Positions 9,280 to 16,775 of a stretch of DNA of 17,683 nucleotides are shown here, piece after piece (position 1 is the stretch's first letter; each line of letters opens with the position of its first letter). The notes beneath the pieces are model-generated. The model was not told the origin of the DNA. It ran no database searches and saw only the letters and a list, made by a program, of their open reading frames with translations. The translations under genes were made by a program, and so were the position numbers. Source of the DNA: Funneliformis mosseae (Eukaryota; Glomeromycota; Glomeromycetes; Glomerales; Glomeraceae). Location of the stretch: NCBI GenBank assembly GCA_910592005.1, contig CAJVPP010001824.1:1-17683 (forward strand). The letters are read 5' to 3'.

Positions 9280-11438
9280 ATGCCTTGACTTAATAAAAGA
9301 AAAGCTGCACTAAAAAACGTAACCCAGAATAAAATAGGAAAATTTTTCATAGAACTTGAGTAAGTTTATAAATTGTTCAACCTATTTATAAGAATTATTA
9401 AATAAATTTATTTTTATTTTAGAATTGAGAGTGATATAGAAGGAAATATATTAGGGGAACAATTAGAAACGGTTTGGATGATACTTTTAGTGAAAATGAT
9501 TGGAGAAATAATGAGGTAAGTGATTGGAAAAGTGATACTGATTTGGAAGCAAAATAAGATATGCGGGATAGACTTTTGAAGGTAAATTTTGAATTGAAGT
9601 GAAGACTAGATGCAAAGTTAGAAATAGAAAAATGTGGTCTTTATAAAATGGGTAAGACACCAAAATCAACTTATTATGACAAATGGGGACCTAGCGGCTT
9701 GTGAACAGAAGTAGCAAGAGGAACTCAAAAATTAGAAAGCTTTTTTAATCTGCAAGATGAATCAATGCAAGAAGGTTCTCAAGATATTTTATCAGATGAA
9801 GAGGAAGCCTTTATGTTCGTCTAGCCATCAGAAGACATAATTTTAAGTTTGAAAAAGGATTTAAAGAAAAACTTTAATGGAATGTTGGCAAAAGAGTATG
9901 TTACAAAAAGGGCTATATTTGAATATCTTAAACATTTATTAAAAGAAGAGAAAAAAATGAAGGCAAGTATAAATACGATAAATATAGTATATAATAGTAA
10001 TAGTAAATCAACAGCTACCTAAATTCAGAAAATAGCAAAGTATTAGTACATTAACAATACTCTACCTACATCTCGTCAGGGAAAACATCAAAAGATCAGT
10101 AGAATTATTGATGATGAAGATATTGCTAAAATATGTCATAAATGGATTTGAGAAAATGAAAGTTATATAACTCCACATCAGTTTAAGAAGTTTATTCAGG
10201 ATATATTGTTACTGAAAGCAGGTATTAATAAAAATGTGATTAGTATAAGTACTGCAAGACAATGGTTAAATGTGCTTGAATATCATTATTAACAATAAAA
10301 ATAAGGTATATATTATGATAGACATGAGAGAGAAGATGTTGTAGAATATCAAAAAGTGTTTTTATCAAAAATAGCTGAACTTGAAAAATACATGGCAACA
10401 TATGAAGGAGATAATATGAAAAAAATTGCTCCTTTATTAACTTCAGAAGAAAAAGAGCATATATTAATAGTTTATGATAAATGTATTTTCTACTCAAATG
10501 ATGAGAAACGCAGAACATAGACTAAGTCAGATGAGTTACCATTACGCAAAAAAGTAATGAAAAATCAATTATGGTAAGCGAATTTTTAACTGAAGCTTGT
10601 GGAAGACTTAAACTAACTGCTGAGCAAATTGAGAATTATCTTGATGTTCCAGAAGAAGCATGAGTATATTTAAAATCAGAAAAGAATGATGAAGGATATT
10701 AGACAGCTGAACATCTTATTGAACAGGTTGAATATAAAGCCATTCCTATATTTGAGGCTTTATTTTCAAATTGTATTAGAGTATTTGCTTTTGATAATAG
10801 TTCAAATCATTCTGCATTTGCTTCTGATACATTAGTTGTAAAGAGGATGAATATCAGATCTGATGGAAATACACCTAAAATGCATACCTTTTGGGATCTA
10901 AATAATGAAAGACAAAATATGAATTTTCCTGATGATCGACCAAAAGGTGTAAAACAAGTTTTGATTGAACGAGGATTGTGAAAAAAATATGATAAGAGAA
11001 TACAAGTTATGTAAAAATAAAAATGATGTTCTTCTACGTGTAGATTGTTGTGGAAGACGGATTTTATCTCTTTAACCAGATTTTTTAGCTCAAAAATCTG
11101 CATTAGTTGAAATAATTAAAAATGCTAGTCATGTTTGTATATTTTTTCCAAAGTTTCATTGTGAATTGAACTTCATTGAACGCTATTGAGAAGCAGCAAA
11201 ACGACATACATGAAATAATTGTAATTACACATGGAGTGGATTACAAAAAATAGTTCTTTGTGCCTTAGATTCTGTAGATTTAACAACTATTTGTAGATTT
11301 GCAAGAAAAACATGACAATATATGAACTTATATATATATAAAATTACAGGTAAATTAGCAAAATATGCTGTTAAAAAATACAAATCACATAGAAAAATTC
11401 CTGAAAATGTATTAGAGGAATTAAATAAAATAAATTAA
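9280..11438 (+). pseudogene. DDE-superfamily transposase gene, decayed, one intron
   Basis: The product would be a transposase of roughly 690 residues, of a fungal DDE family. A first exon (ATG 9280, then LNKRKAALKNVTQNKIGKFF after an early stop) splices at 9360-9422. Downstream blocks are MGKTPKSTYYDKWGPSG (9648), a helical region, HEREDVVEYQKVFLSKIAEL (about 10325), the first catalytic Asp in LIVYDKCIFYSND (10476-10478), VSEFLTEACGRLKLTAEQIE, the second Asp in VFAFDNSSNHSAF (10793-10795), a Cys-containing segment (VDCCGRR), and the catalytic Glu region FHCELNFIERY (Glu near 11178). It ends KIPENVLEELNKIN at 11438. All three putative catalytic residues survive, but there are over a dozen stops and frame changes near 9450, 10560 and 10985. 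Mariner-type affinity is likely but not proven. Confidence 0.85.
9360..9422 (+). other. Spliceosomal intron in the transposase gene
   Basis: GTAAGT donor at 9360, a T-rich tract and TTTTAG acceptor at 9421-9422, length 63 nt. Splicing keeps the frame (GA joined to A gives a Glu codon, ELE then IESDIEGNIL). The intron itself carries stops, so it is not simply readable through. Confidence 0.7.
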
Positions 11439-11708
11439 TAAATTTCATTTATTTTAATACAAAAAATTTAATAAATTAAAACTCGATAAATTAATGATTT
11501 GATATTTAATCATGTGACAATTTTAATTCATGTGATGATTTTTAATTGGATAAAAATCACATGATGGATCTGTAATCGGCAAAAAAAAATTCAAACTGTT
11601 TGCCTTTTAGATGACCTACACCATAATTACATTGTTTTTGAATTTTTAATTAAAAAAAATATAAAATATTAATTTTAAATTCAATATTTAAAATTATTAT
11701 AAATAATT
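11439..11708. repeat. Transposon 3' flank with TCATGTGA repeats and hairpin
   Basis: No gene. Three copies of the palindrome TCATGTGA/TCACATGA lie at about 11510-11564. The last two form a hairpin: TCATGTGATGATTTTTA at 11528-11544 pairs with TAAAAATCACATGA at 11551-11564, with a 3-base bulge and a 6-base loop. A more GC-rich tract ending GACCTACAC at about 11600-11632 could be the terminal repeat of the transposase-bearing element. I could not match it convincingly upstream of 9280. Confidence 0.5.
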
Positions 11709-12395
11709 TTAATTATTAAATAAAATTGCAAGCAAATTTGCTTGCAATACACTTGAAAAAATAATATCAATCTTGCTATCAAAACTACAGCAATCATTAT
11801 TTCATTAAATTGAATTTTATTTAAAAGAATTGATGAATATTTCAATGCCTTTTCATTCCTATTATAATAAAGTAAATAAACTTTAAATAAAAATAGTAAT
11901 AAGTAATAAACTAAATATGCTATGACTTACCAATCAAAACTCAAATCCTTAAATAGAATTTTGTATTGAAACAATAAAGTTAATAATATATTGATATTCT
12001 GTCTGTTTTTCTTTAAAAGAAATTTTTCCATTCTTGAATTAATCATAACTGTAAAATTATCAGAATTAAAACATTAACTCAAATTGGTTAAAGCATAAAA
12101 ACCACTAATATACTTACAAAATCTTTGACATCTTTATAACTTGTCTTTTTTATCCAGTATTACCACTTATTCTTAATATGAAATAACTTGATTTAAATTG
12201 ATTCACATAATTTTTCAAGCGAGTTCTAATAATAAAAACCAAAATCAGTATTCAACAAAGCTATGCTCAATATCTCAAAATAACATCTGCTTACCACGCC
12301 CATGAAAGATTCATTGGCGTAATTTTTATTCTTTTGTTCACTTGTTATTAATATTGATGTCACCTCTTCAACGTTGACTTTTGGACTACTGGTTA
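11709..12395 (-). pseudogene. Exons F-I, C-terminal part of the Nudix gene
   Basis: Exon F (about 12390-12295) reads SPKVNVEEVTSILITSE, later NYANESFMGV, without stops. Exon G (12225-12118) is exactly 36 codons (NSLEKLCES, later YWIKKTSYKDVKDF) with two TAA. Exon H (12048-11931) reads FKNGKISFKEKQTEYQYI, then INFIVSIQNSI, with two TAA and one TGA. Exon I (11858-11709) reads KGIEIFINSF, later FDSKIDIIFSSVLQANLLAI, with four internal stops before TAA at 11709-11711. The introns are 69, 69 and 72 nt with good donors; two have CTGAT branch-like sites. Exon H needs a one-base change at its start. No family recognised. Confidence 0.5.
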
Positions 12396-12573
12396 ATCCA
12401 TTCCAATTCCATAAAAATTTGGACTATTGAACAATTATTCTAGTTAAATGATTTTTATTATCATTCAAATTTTTAAGTTAGACTAGCATTATAAATTTGG
12501 CCAAAATTATATATTCATAGTCCATTTGAATTGGAATTGGACTGGACATCTCCATTAGTTCCAAAGTCAAATA
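12373..12573. repeat. Imperfect foldback, about 200 bp, inside the Nudix gene
   Basis: Two arms of about 57 bp pair imperfectly around a loop of about 85 bp. The best core is CCATTCCAATTCCA at 12398-12411 against TGGAATTGGACTGG at 12532-12545 (13 of 14), and GGACTAT near 12421 against ATAGTCC near 12517. The outer parts (GTTGACTTTTGGA / TTCCAAAGTCAAA) also pair. A further AATTGGAC copy lies near 12586. It separates exon E from exon F and may be a decayed foldback transposon or miniature element. I could not define a duplication. Confidence 0.5.
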
Positions 12574-12608
12574 ATCCATTATTGGGAATTGGACAAGGTC
12601 CAATGCTA

Positions 12609-13179
12609 ACACTGCATCTCTTCCATATCATCCAACATATTCTCCCAAATACCTTCAAAAAGATTCCGTGCATTTGTTGACGATGAGCAAATAGTATCAA
12701 TTATGTTGTAGTGCAATAGACTGTAATCCTTAGATAATAATATATGAGAATGTTATTGATAGACATACTCTACATTATCAGGTTTAATGGATATGCCTGT
12801 TTCCTCCAATGTTTCTCTAATCACTGTTTGCATTGAAGTCTCATTTGGTCCAATGGTACCTTCCACATTTGGTACATTTCTTTTTCGGGATTATTTCTTT
12901 TTGACATAGATATCTTGTTCGTCATAAATGATATTCATCACATACTGTATTTAGGTTGTGTGGATTTCTGAAATGTAGTTGGATTTTATACACCACTCCT
13001 CCATTGTTACACGAATATCTGTTTCTCCCACAATGAGAGTGCTATCTTTGATGCTCACTACTTCAAAATTGTCGTAAATGTCATCTTCCTCAACATCATC
13101 TAATTTCCTCTTAGATGTTATGTCATTTTGTTTTTTCTGTATGCATACCGTCAAGTCCACTGCTGATTTCTTCCGATTC
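12609..13179 (-). pseudogene. Exon E: Nudix hydrolase-like domain
   Basis: Nudix enzymes hydrolyse nucleoside diphosphates linked to another moiety. The signature G-x5-E-x7-R-E-U-x-E-E-x-G-U is matched at 12792-12860. It starts EGTIGPNE, has seven residues between Glu and Arg, and ends RETLEETGI; the single soft position is Thr where a hydrophobic residue is usual. Upstream in the same frame is an open segment of 69 codons (12953-13160) with an acidic patch (KRKLDDVEEDDIYD) and STLIVGETDIRVTMEEW. TAA stops at 12951-12953, 12891-12893 and 12753-12755 interrupt it, each plausible as a former Gln codon. The C-terminal part (LFEGIWENMLDDMEEMQ) ends near 12609, followed by TAG. Substrate cannot be inferred. 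It is broken as it stands. Confidence 0.65.
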
Positions 13180-13242
13180 CTGAGAAATAATCTCCGTTAG
13201 CACGAACAACAATATTGTGATGAGGTAAATCGAACTTTATAC

Positions 13243-13331
13243 CAAATAGGATGAATTAAAGACTACCGAAAAAAGAGATTGATCAGACGGAACCATTGAT
13301 TCTACCACTTCTCTTAAATCATTCTCCATAT
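13243..13331 (-). pseudogene. Exon D of the Nudix gene
   Basis: An 89-nt block between the CTCAG acceptor at 13332 and the GTATAA donor at 13242. It reads MENDLREVVESMVPSDQSLF and then SVVFNSSYL. The first two bases complete a codon begun by the last base of exon C (G plus AT). The following intron (13180-13242) has GCTAAC as a plausible branch site and a TTTCTCAG acceptor. One frame of that intron also looks protein-like (KFDLPHHNIVVRANGDYFSG), so retention or misassignment is possible. Confidence 0.45.
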
Positions 13332-13402
13332 CTGAGTTAATTCAAACGATTGTGTCAGCAACGTAGTGAACGCGTAGCATAAACGATTTGTTTGTAACGT
13401 AC

Positions 13403-13678
13403 CACTAGTTATAGCTTGTTTGTTGTTCTCATCTTGTAGATTGGATTCATGATTTTTGTCGTCTTCCTTGCTCTTAGTTGCGTCCAATTTAGTGTTTCAG
13501 GCGAAACTATTTTTCAACATCCGAAACGTTTCGCCCAGAGAATTTTTCTATGTTCCGAAACTACGAAACTCTAGATTTTTGCAGATCAATTAGGCGAACT
13601 AGTTTCGCCCGAAACACTAGTCCATTTGTTTATTTCGCTCTGGCGGATATGTTTGTTGTTCCAGATTGTAGTTTTCTT
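13403..13678 (-). pseudogene. Exon C of the Nudix gene, split by a 130-bp miniature element
   Basis: After the ATTAG acceptor (13679-13680) the frame reads ENYNLEQQTYPPERNKQMD up to the element, and beyond it ATKSKEDDKNHESNLQDENN, then KQAITS before the GTACGT donor at 13402. Both sides share one reading frame once the element and one copy of its 8-bp duplication are set aside, which supports an insertion into a coding exon. Composition is hydrophilic and probably disordered. There is a one-base phase mismatch with exon B. Confidence 0.5.
13482..13627. mobile_element. 130-bp hAT-like miniature element with target-site duplication
   Basis: The element lies at 13490-13619. Its ends are TAGTGTTTCAGGCGAAACTA (13490-13509) and the complement of the same with one mismatch (13600-13619). 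Flanks GTCCAATT (13482-13489) and GTCCATTT (13620-13627) agree at 7 of 8 bases, as expected of an 8-bp hAT duplication, and the ends fit YARNG. The interior repeats CGAAAC/GTTTCG about eight times, including the palindrome GAAACGTTTC; hAT transposases commonly bind such subterminal repeats. It carries no ORF and lies within exon C of the Nudix gene. Confidence 0.8.
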
Positions 13679-13746
13679 CTAATTTTCATATAGATACCTT
13701 TAGTGTTACTCTATAAAGTCATGCTTCTTGTGTTTATTTTACTTAC

Positions 13747-14330
13747 TTTCTCGTTATCATAATACGAATCAGAGTTTCCTTTTCTCATAGAATCTTGAAC
13801 GCTTTTAACACTTCCCTGGGTCGAAATTGTTACAGAATTACCTTGAATTTCATTGCCACACCAAATACTTTGGATGTATTCGGAATTTCACACGTGTTAA
13901 ATTTTCGCAAATTTTTCCAACTCTTTGCTAGATGGTAATCAGATAGGGATGGGGACGGTTCTATCGGTTCCAATTCGGTTCTTCTTCGGTTCTACTTCGA
14001 CTCTTCTTAAGTAAATTAAAACTTTGAGCGTTAAATTAAATTTATACTAATAGAGCATCATGTGATGATCAATTTAAAAAATTTCTGACTGGTTATCCAA
14101 CAAATTCGTCCTATTATTACCTTTAATATGATGACAATCCGATTTTGAGCCAACTTTTGGAACCGGTCCGGAGTCGGTTCCGGTTCGACTTTTAAAATTG
14201 GTAAAATGGTTTGTAATTCAGGAAAACCCAGAATATGCAGAAATTATAATCGGTTCCAGAACCGACTCGGAGTCGCTCTTTTTGAACCGTCCTCAGATCG
14301 TGTACCCTCAAAAAAAAAGACTAGAGATAA
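13747..14330 (-). pseudogene. Exon B of the Nudix gene, split by a hAT-like miniature element
   Basis: The downstream part reads SDYHLAKSWKNLRKFNTC, then after a one-base loss EYIQSIWCGNEIQG, then VKSVQDSMRKGNSDSYYDNE, before the GTAAGT donor at 13746. The upstream part is interrupted at 13944-14292 by the miniature element. The bases on its far side (GAG GGT ACA CGA TCT GA on minus) continue in the same frame into the bases after it. No stops lie in the chosen frames. The upstream exon edge is probably the TCTCTAG near 14320-14330. No family recognised. Confidence 0.45.
13936..14297. mobile_element. hAT-like (Ac-type end) miniature element, one end truncated
   Basis: The left end is TAGGGATGGGGACGGTTC at 13944-13961. 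The right end keeps GAACCGTCC (14284-14292) but lacks the outermost nine bases. Subterminal CGGTTC/GAACCG motifs are repeated many times near both ends. The left flank ends TCAGA (duplication candidate TAATCAGA at 13936-13943) and the right end is followed directly by TCAGA (14293-14297), consistent with an 8-bp duplication and a 12-bp deletion at the right junction. There is no ORF inside, and GC is higher than in the flanks. It is inserted in exon B of the Nudix gene. Confidence 0.65.
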
Positions 14331-14474
14331 TTAATGTTTGAACATATAATTGTTACTGATTTTCATCTAAGTCCGTCAGTTCGTCACGTAGGCTTCAACA
14401 CAGGCAAACACGTAGATTACCTGATGCCCTAACACTGATATTGAGGATCAAACAGACAAGCATGAAAGCATTAC

Positions 14475-14674
14475 CTCTTTATAATTGTTTATAAGTAGTC
14501 GTGCCTTTTCTTTTTTACTTCCGTGTTCACTTTGAATAATATATTTAAGATATCTTAAATACGAATCTATAAGTATTTGAAAGGGTTCCTCTTTATTTTG
14601 TTCTAAGAAATCTAAAATATTCCAATCGGTATGAGTTTGTTCAAAGTATTGTTTATTTTATTTGTTTTTTTCAT
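14475..14674 (-). pseudogene. Exon A of the Nudix gene (N-terminal)
   Basis: From 14651 to 14475 a frame is open for 59 codons and reads like a helical, charged protein (QYFEQTHTDWNILDFLEQ, later KKEKARLLINNYKE). It ends at a codon boundary before GTAATG (14474). The ATG at 14672-14674 is in a frame that becomes the exon frame after a one-base change in the A-rich run. There are no stops in the main part. The next exon cannot be placed with certainty. A short acidic open stretch (SLRDELTDLDENQ, around 14360-14400) may belong to it. No family recognised. Confidence 0.5.
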
Positions 14675-15123
14675 GTCGCTCTACTTATTTATGTTATTCA
14701 TACACGACAGTTTTGAACACATTTTTCTATGTCCAAAACCTTGTCCAAAATATTTAAAATTAAAATGTGGACAAAACCCACTTATATAAAACACGAATGA
14801 TCAAAGCATAGTTAAAAATCCATTTGATTGGATGAAAATCTGATCTTTTTTAATTGGTTAAAAATTAAAATTAAATTTTGATCGGTTCATATTACAAATA
14901 GATTTTTAATAAAATACGAAAAACCTCTACAAGAATGCCCTACCTACTACTATCACTTTCCCAAAAAATAACGATATATATATATATGAAGTTCATATAG
15001 ATTTCAATTATATTAGAATGGTTTTCGTTTGACCGGTAGTATTAGTAAAGTGATATAAATTACTTTGCATGTATTTGTATTACAAACTATAATTGTTCAA
15101 ATAATAAAATTGAGTAAACTAGT
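14675..15123. other. Intergenic region, no gene seen
   Basis: It would contain the promoter of the minus-strand Nudix gene, but I see no identifiable element. It holds a short TGTCCAAAA/TTGTCCAAAA direct repeat near 14729-14751 with TGTGGACAAAA further on, and an (AT)n run at about 14973-14986. Confidence 0.5.
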
Positions 15124-15530
15124 ATGTTTAAATTTAAAAATTCTAAAGATTTTCGATTTTTAACTAAATTAGCTATAAGAAAAGTATCAATTAAAGGAAA
15201 TCTTCAACTATATCCTTATTTGCAACCTGGTTATCAAATTTGTAGTCCTTATTATATGACTATTGTTAAAATATCCAATTATCTACACAAAAAGAGTCTT
15301 ATGAAGAACCATTTATTCTAATATTATCAGTTAAATTATTGCTTGGTTGATCAGATTAAAAACATGACAAATGTATTATAAATAAAAAAAATAATAATGT
15401 GATATTTGATCCTAATAAATTTGATAAAATACTTGCAAAAACTGATATGTATACTATATTAATACTATAGGATTGCATACCTTATAATAAAAAAAAGATA
15501 AGAAAAAAATTATTGCTATCTTATACTTAA
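15124..15530 (+). pseudogene. Unrecognised gene relic
   Basis: The ATG at 15124 opens 65 codons (MFKFKNSKDFRFLTKLAIRK, then LQLYPYLQPGYQICSPYYMT), stopping at TAA 15319-15321. The frame continues as YYQLNYCLVDQIKNMTNVL to another TAA. A second frame from 15399 reads VIFDPNKFDKILAKTDMYTI, then after TAG DCIPYNKKKIRKKLLLSYT, to TAA 15528-15530. All parts have ordinary amino-acid composition despite the AT-rich DNA, so I read them as one decayed gene with a frameshift near 15390. An in-frame TAA just upstream supports the start. I do not recognise the family and see no catalytic motif. Confidence 0.45.
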
Positions 15531-15585
15531 TAATTAAAATATATAATAAATATATTAATAATTTCAAACTGAAACTTATTTTATG

Positions 15586-16052
15586 TAGTCAATTCTTTAT
15601 AAATGCATCTTCTATAAATGTATATCTTTTATAAATACATCTTTTTATCTAGTTTCAACTTGGACTTTAATATAAAATACACATTTTTTTTTATATATAT
15701 ACTTTTTATAAATGCATTCTTCATAAAAAAATTTTATATACAGTTGAACCTCTTTATATATAATTACTTCTCCCTTATAAGCACTTTTTATTATACTAAA
15801 ATTAATAATAAACTTATTAAAACTTCTCTTATATAATTATATTATATAATTTTTTTATAAACATACCAATTTTATTAATTCTGAAAGGTGTAATTATATA
15901 AAATATTGACTGTAGTTTACTTATAAATTTTTTATATTACCTTAATTTTAGATTAATATTATATATTTTATATATATTTTATAAATGTATATTTTCTTTA
16001 AATATATTTTTATATCTAGTTCTAAGGGAATATATTTATAGAAAATTAACTG
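15586..16052. mobile_element. Mariner/pogo-like miniature element (outer), decayed
   Basis: The right end reads TTAACTG then TA; the left end begins TAGTCAATT. Over the first 27 bases the left end and the complement of the right end agree at 18 positions, and all nine differences are transitions. A CAGT-type end and TA flank at the right (TG at the left, one transition from TA) suit a Tc1/mariner superfamily miniature element. It is 467 bp including the nested insertion, about 293 bp without it. A Tyr/Phe/Ile-rich open frame over 15618-15836 is low-complexity and not a gene. Confidence 0.5.
15741..15912. mobile_element. Mariner/pogo-like miniature element (nested), 172 bp
   Basis: It begins CAGTTGAACC at 15741 and ends TTGACTG at 15912, with TA at both flanks (15739-15740 and 15913-15914). 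The inner parts of the ends pair through TTTATATATAATTAC against TTTATATAATTAC, with a short gap. CAGT termini and TA duplication are characteristic of Tc1/mariner, including pogo-type elements. No ORF. It lies inside the outer element. Confidence 0.55.
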
Positions 16053-16387
16053 TATTTTATAGAATTTAGAGTAAGTTGCAATATAATTAATATATTAAGT
16101 AATATTAAAATTTTAATTATCTATCAAATAGTATATAATTATAAAAATTTGCTAATAAATATCTAATAAGAATAAAAAAATTATTTTAATAAAAACAAAA
16201 ATTATCTTTACATATATAATTTAAATAATTATCATATATCTATAAAAAAAACCTATATCAATTATATTTAATAATAAATCTGTCTATAATTTTAATAATA
16301 TTGATATTTTTTATTATTTGTAAAAGATTTATTAATCAATATTAATATTATTTCAATTTATCATATTTATAATGAATAGTTCAATAG
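16053..16387. other. AT-rich DNA, nothing recognised
   Basis: Extremely AT-rich with stops throughout. No repeat or exon seen. Confidence 0.6.
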
Positions 16388-16775
16388 AATAGTTCATTTT
16401 TTTCTAACTTTGATAAAATTGATCAGCTCTTAATTTATTTTTATGATAATACTATTAAAAAACAAAAAAAAAATGCAAATAAAAGAAATAATTTTAATAG
16501 GAATAAAGAAATAATAACTATATTTTATATAAGCTTATCTAAATTGGCTTAATATTATATTAGATTATAAAAAAGAAATAGTTCATTTTAATAATAATGA
16601 AATTAATCAAGTCAGAATTTTATTTACTTATTTTCATAAAAAAAATAAGACTATAATATTAAATAAAATAATATCTTTTGTTTCTTTACTTGAATCTTTA
16701 TACATTATACTTAATATAAAAGAGGTAATAAAAATTTATTATTTATTTTTTAAAAATTTTTTATTTTGTATTTAA
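16388..16775 (+). pseudogene. Possible coding relic in two overlapping frames
   Basis: Frame one, 16388-16552, is open for 54 codons (NSSFFSNFDKIDQLLIYFYD, later NRNKEIITIFYISLSKLA). Frame two, 16533-16775, is open for 80 codons without an ATG (NWLNIILDYKKEIVHFNNNE, later IISFVSLLESLYIIL). In DNA this AT-rich, stops should occur about every nine or ten codons, so adjacent runs of 54 and 80 on one strand are unlikely by chance though not impossible. The overlap suggests a one-base shift near 16540. No family recognised. Confidence 0.3.

Larger units (their letters stand above)
11709..14674 (-). pseudogene. Multi-exon Nudix-domain gene, broken by insertions, indels and stops
   Basis: Minus-strand exon-like blocks join through introns of 63-72 nt: 13679-13746, 13332-13402, 13180-13242, 12226-12294, 12049-12117 and 11859-11930. 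All begin GT, mostly GTAAGT/GTAAGC, and end AG. Two joins are exactly phase-compatible: the 13332-13402 intron splits a GAT codon, and the 12226-12294 intron falls between codons ahead of a 108-nt exon. The proposed start is ATG 14672-14674, with a one-base change just after it. The only recognised domain is the Nudix box in the fifth block. The rest is unrecognised. Two miniature elements and a foldback interrupt it. The 5' exons lack stops; the 3' exons have many. I am fairly sure this was one gene, less sure of each boundary. Confidence 0.6.

Noticed and set aside
9487..11103. Minus-strand open frames at 9487-9669, 10240-10518 and 10807-11103.
   Set aside because: They are antisense shadows of the plus-strand transposase, whose motifs are clear.
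12515..12700. Minus-strand open frame of 61 codons beginning MILFAHRQQ.
   Set aside because: It overlaps exon E in another frame and runs into the foldback; the exon E frame continues the Nudix domain.
1..12955. Alternative genetic code (TAA/TAG read as Gln, TGA as Trp), suggested by where many stops fall.
   Set aside because: Conserved catalytic and zinc residues are also substituted by transitions, there are one-base frame shifts, and genuine-looking ends use TAA. General decay explains all of this; recoding does not.
13180..13242. Treating this stretch as coding, since one frame reads KFDLPHHNIVVRANGDYF.
   Set aside because: Not fully excluded, but the GT...AG ends, CTAAC branch-like site, 63-nt length and fitting flanks favour an intron.
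15618..15836. Plus-strand open frame of 72 codons rich in Phe, Tyr and Ile.
   Set aside because: It lies across two nested miniature elements and has low-complexity composition.
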